NCBI GenBank assembly: GCA_934597125.1
Contig: CAKTQM010000002.1
Coordinates: 9,716 to 73,715 of the forward strand
Direction: 5' to 3'
Source: an uncultured Oscillospiraceae bacterium
GTDB taxonomy: Bacteria; Bacillota; Clostridia; Oscillospirales; Oscillospiraceae
DNA length: 64,000 nucleotides
A program made the translations under genes and the position numbers. The notes below the pieces were generated by a model, which made no database searches, had not been told where the DNA came from, and saw only the letters and a list, made by a program, of their open reading frames with translations. Shown here piece after piece: positions 61,643 to 64,000 of the stretch (the stretch's first letter is position 1; every line of letters begins with the position of its first letter).

Positions 61643-62235
61643 CGGAGCATCAGCATTCCGTAAATAGTGGGGCTTTGCCTCCAGCAATAGGCGCAGATGG
61701 TATTGGAGATGAACAGCCCTTGCGAAAATTTTTCACTGAACCGAGTGTGTTGCTATGATGCAGTCTGGGTGTAAAAGGAGAGACTGTTTTTAAAATTTTT
61801 CAAGTGTAGAAAGCTGTAAAATTGCGCCAATCTATCATTTTCTTGCTTATTCCGACTGGATGTGCTATCATTATAAACAACGCTGTCAAGTGTTGTAGCG
61901 CCTTGGCAGCATAGACGTATAGACCATATGCTCTGCCGAGAGGCAGAGCATTGTTATATTTCTCGAAGAAAACGGTATGTCTGTGAGTTGAAAATGTGGG
62001 GAACTGCTCATTGATAAGAATATGAAAGAAAGAATCTCTGCGTAAAAGCGGACAACAGTCCTGCATCTGTTGCGAAATGGTCATGTCACCACAGACTCTT
62101 CTGGAAGCTTGCACTGCGCCGAATTGCAGAGTTGAGGATACTATGGAGATTGTGATAGGTGAGAAATAAATTTTGACGTTACCGTTATAAGATGCCAGAA
62201 CCAAATGGTTAAAAAGTGCCTGTTGAGGTGAGTAG
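61643..62235. other. Long AT-rich non-coding region upstream of the helicase
   Basis: No credible gene was found in almost 600 bases. Features are TTGCTT, 17-bp spacer, TATCAT (about 61844-61872), a promoter-like pair; a stable hairpin TGCTCTGCC-GAGA-type loop-GGCAGAGCA at 61929-61950; and a TTTTGACGTTACC stretch near 62172. An sRNA or long leader for the helicase gene is possible. Confidence 0.4.
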
Positions 62236-64000
62236 ATGCAAATTATCGACAACATCAACCATACAGTAAAAAGTGACCTGCAAAAGAATATTCAGAGAGG
62301 GAGCGAATTCTCTGTTGCGGCAGCTTGTTTTTCAATTTATGCATATCAAGAGTTAAAAGAGTGGCTTGAGGGGATTGATGAATTGCGATTCATATTTACC
62401 TCACCGACTTTTGTTACAGAAAAAGCATCGAAAGCACAAAGAGAGTTTTATATTCCACGGATTTCCAGGGAACGAAGCTTATACGGCACAGAGTTTGAAG
62501 TAAAGCTCCGCAATGAACTAACGCAAAAGGCAATTGCAAAAGAATGTGCAGACTGGATCAGGCGTAAAGCTGTTTTCAAATCGAATGTCACGCAGGAGCA
62601 GATGATGGGCTTTATGACAGTCGACAAGAGTACCTATATGCCAATCAATGGTTTTACCACTGTCGATCTTGGCTGTGAGCGCGGCAATAACGCTTATTAT
62701 CCGGTACAGAAAACCGAAAGCTATGAGAATGCTAATTATTTTCTTAAACTTTTTGAACAACTTTGGAATGATAAAAATAGACTGCAAGAAGTTACAGATG
62801 TTGTGATTGAAAATATTTCTGCTGCATATCGTGAAAACGCGCCTGAATACATCTATTTCGTTGCGCTTTATAATATTTTCAACGAATTCCTTGATGATAT
62901 ATCTGAAGATGAATTACCTAACGAGGCAACGGGCTTTAAGGAAAGCAAAATCTGGGGAATGCTCTATAACTTCCAGCGGGATGCCGTTCTTGCTATCATT
63001 AGCAAGCTTGAAAAGTTTAACGGTTGCATTCTGGCAGACAGTGTTGGTCTCGGCAAAACATTTACTGCACTTGCAGTTATCAAGTATTATGAAAACCGCA
63101 ATAAATCCGTGCTAGTTCTTTGCCCTAAAAAGCTCTCTGAGAACTGGAATACATACAAGGGCAACTATGTCAACAATCCTATTGCAACAGACCGGCTGCG
63201 CTATGATGTGCTCTATCACACCGACCTTTCCCGTGAACATGGGCAGTCGAACGGGATTGACCTCGACCGGCTGAATTGGGGCAACTATGACCTTGTTGTC
63301 ATTGATGAGAGCCACAACTTCCGCAATGGCGGTGAGGTGTCTGGCGAAGATGCAAAAGAAAATCGCTATCTGAAACTACTTAATAAAGTCGTTCGCGCCG
63401 GTGTGAAAACGAAAGTGCTGATGCTCTCGGCAACGCCGGTCAACAACAAGTTTATCGACCTCAAGAATCAGCTTGCACTTGCCTATGAGGGCGACGCTTC
63501 GCAGATGAGCAAAAAGCTCGATACGACCAAAAGTATTGACGAAATCTTCCGTCAGGCACAGAAGGCTTTCAACGCATGGAGCAAGCTCCCTGCCGAAGAA
63601 CGCACGACGGACGAACTTCTTCGGACTCTGGATTTTGATTTCTTTGAACTGCTGGATAGTGTAACGATTGCCCGGTCAAGAAAGCACATCGAAAAGTACT
63701 ACAACACTTCCGACATCGGCAAATTCCCGGAGCGTCTGCCGCCGATCTCACTGCGTCCCTGCTTGACCGATTTGAATGATGCAATCAACTATAACGATAT
63801 TTACAATCTGCTTATGTCGTTGAGCCTGACGATCTATACGCCGTCGAATTATATCATGCCGTCGAAACTGGCAAAGTACATCGACATGACGCACCACAAG
63901 GGAAACAGCCTGACCCAGCAAGGACGTGAAGAAGGCATTCGCCGTCTTATGAGTATCAACCTTCTCAAGCGGCTGGAAAGCTCGGTTGCTTCTTTCCGCC
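62236..64000 (+). CDS. PLD-like/SNF2 superfamily helicase, N-terminal part (cut by window end)
   Basis: The frame opens at ATG 62236 behind GAGGTGAG and stays open for 588 codons to the right edge. Residues about 15-120 resemble a phospholipase D-like nuclease domain (FSVAAACFSIYAYQELKEWL, LRFIFTSPTF). The SNF2/DEAD core follows: Walker A ADSVGLGKTF near 268, VVIDESHNFRN near 354, LMLSATPVNN near 395. Such PLD-SNF2 proteins are common in restriction-like and defence loci of Clostridia, often next to a DNA methyltransferase; those partners would lie beyond the window. Confidence 0.85.
   Translation, partial: MQIIDNINHTVKSDLQKNIQRGSEFSVAAACFSIYAYQELKEWLEGIDELRFIFTSPTFVTEKASKAQREFYIPRISRERSLYGTEFEVKLRNELTQKAIAKECADWIRRKAVFKSNVTQEQMMGFMTVDKSTYMPINGFTTVDLGCERGNNAYYPVQKTESYENANYFLKLFEQLWNDKNRLQEVTDVVIENISAAYRENAPEYIYFVALYNIFNEFLDDISEDELPNEATGFKESKIWGMLYNFQRDAVLAIISKLEKFNGCILADSVGLGKTFTALAVIKYYENRNKSVLVLCPKKLSENWNTYKGNYVNNPIATDRLRYDVLYHTDLSREHGQSNGIDLDRLNWGNYDLVVIDESHNFRNGGEVSGEDAKENRYLKLLNKVVRAGVKTKVLMLSATPVNNKFIDLKNQLALAYEGDASQMSKKLDTTKSIDEIFRQAQKAFNAWSKLPAEERTTDELLRTLDFDFFELLDSVTIARSRKHIEKYYNTSDIGKFPERLPPISLRPCLTDLNDAINYNDIYNLLMSLSLTIYTPSNYIMPSKLAKYIDMTHHKGNSLTQQGREEGIRRLMSINLLKRLESSVASFR

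Overview
The window is a chromosomal segment of a GC-rich, spore-forming Clostridia-type Firmicute, most likely a gut Oscillospiraceae (Flavonifractor/Oscillibacter-like). This rests on a CtsR-controlled clpC operon, Spo0A, the rplU-prp-rpmA operon with an L27 N-terminal cleavage extension, a group B-like [FeFe]-hydrogenase, BMP and MsmX-type ABC transporters, strong AGGAGG ribosome-binding sites, and the interspersed palindromic repeats common in this family. No rRNA, CRISPR array or intact transposase is visible.

Left part (1-26.9 kb), mostly core genes: two membrane-protein genes; ctsR-mcsA-clpC, with two CtsR boxes flanking the promoter and no mcsB; a RluA-type pseudouridine synthase and a D,D-carboxypeptidase; a response regulator-histidine kinase-GerMN lipoprotein operon; an XRE regulator with a membrane anchor; a uracil permease preceded by a leader peptide whose stop codon lies in an intrinsic terminator; a maltodextrin operon (lacI-malE-malF-malG-malQ, minus strand) with no ATPase of its own; a LysR gene; a small cluster (DUF2156-GNAT, YgjP-type protease, PPC/DUF296, NUDIX) bracketed by oppositely oriented repeat elements; a stand-alone MsmX/UgpC-type ATPase that could energise the maltodextrin importer; and obg.

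Middle (26.9-49.3 kb): a 435-bp MITE-like element, then rpmA-prp-rplU, mtnN-luxS (AI-2 synthesis and SAH recycling), tmcAL, spo0A with candidate 0A boxes, an operon of zinc-ribbon protein, NhaC antiporter, CDF transporter and sirtuin, two tRNA-Leu genes (GAG, CAG) each with its own promoter, a TetR regulator, ftsH, the hydrogenase, dinB, a nucleoside-type ABC transporter with its BMP lipoprotein last, and an hxlR-def-EFR1 ferredoxin operon.

Right part (49.3-64 kb) is increasingly accessory. It has a zinc macrodomain gene overlapping a class M sirtuin (SirTM) gene, a reversible ADP-ribosylation pair lacking its usual lipoyl-carrier partners. It also has a MerR/TipAS regulator, acetyltransferases, a DUF3990 (ADP-ribosyltransferase-like) and HTH toxin-antitoxin-like pair with its own operator, a methyltransferase, three decayed genes (EFR1 frameshift, ACT-domain nonsense, small frameshifted gene), a YcgL-like nucleotidyltransferase, an EcsC-like zinc-ribbon protein and, cut by the window end, a PLD-like/SNF2 helicase. 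The sequence is visibly AT-richer from about 59.4 kb, which suggests the edge of a transferred defence-type island.
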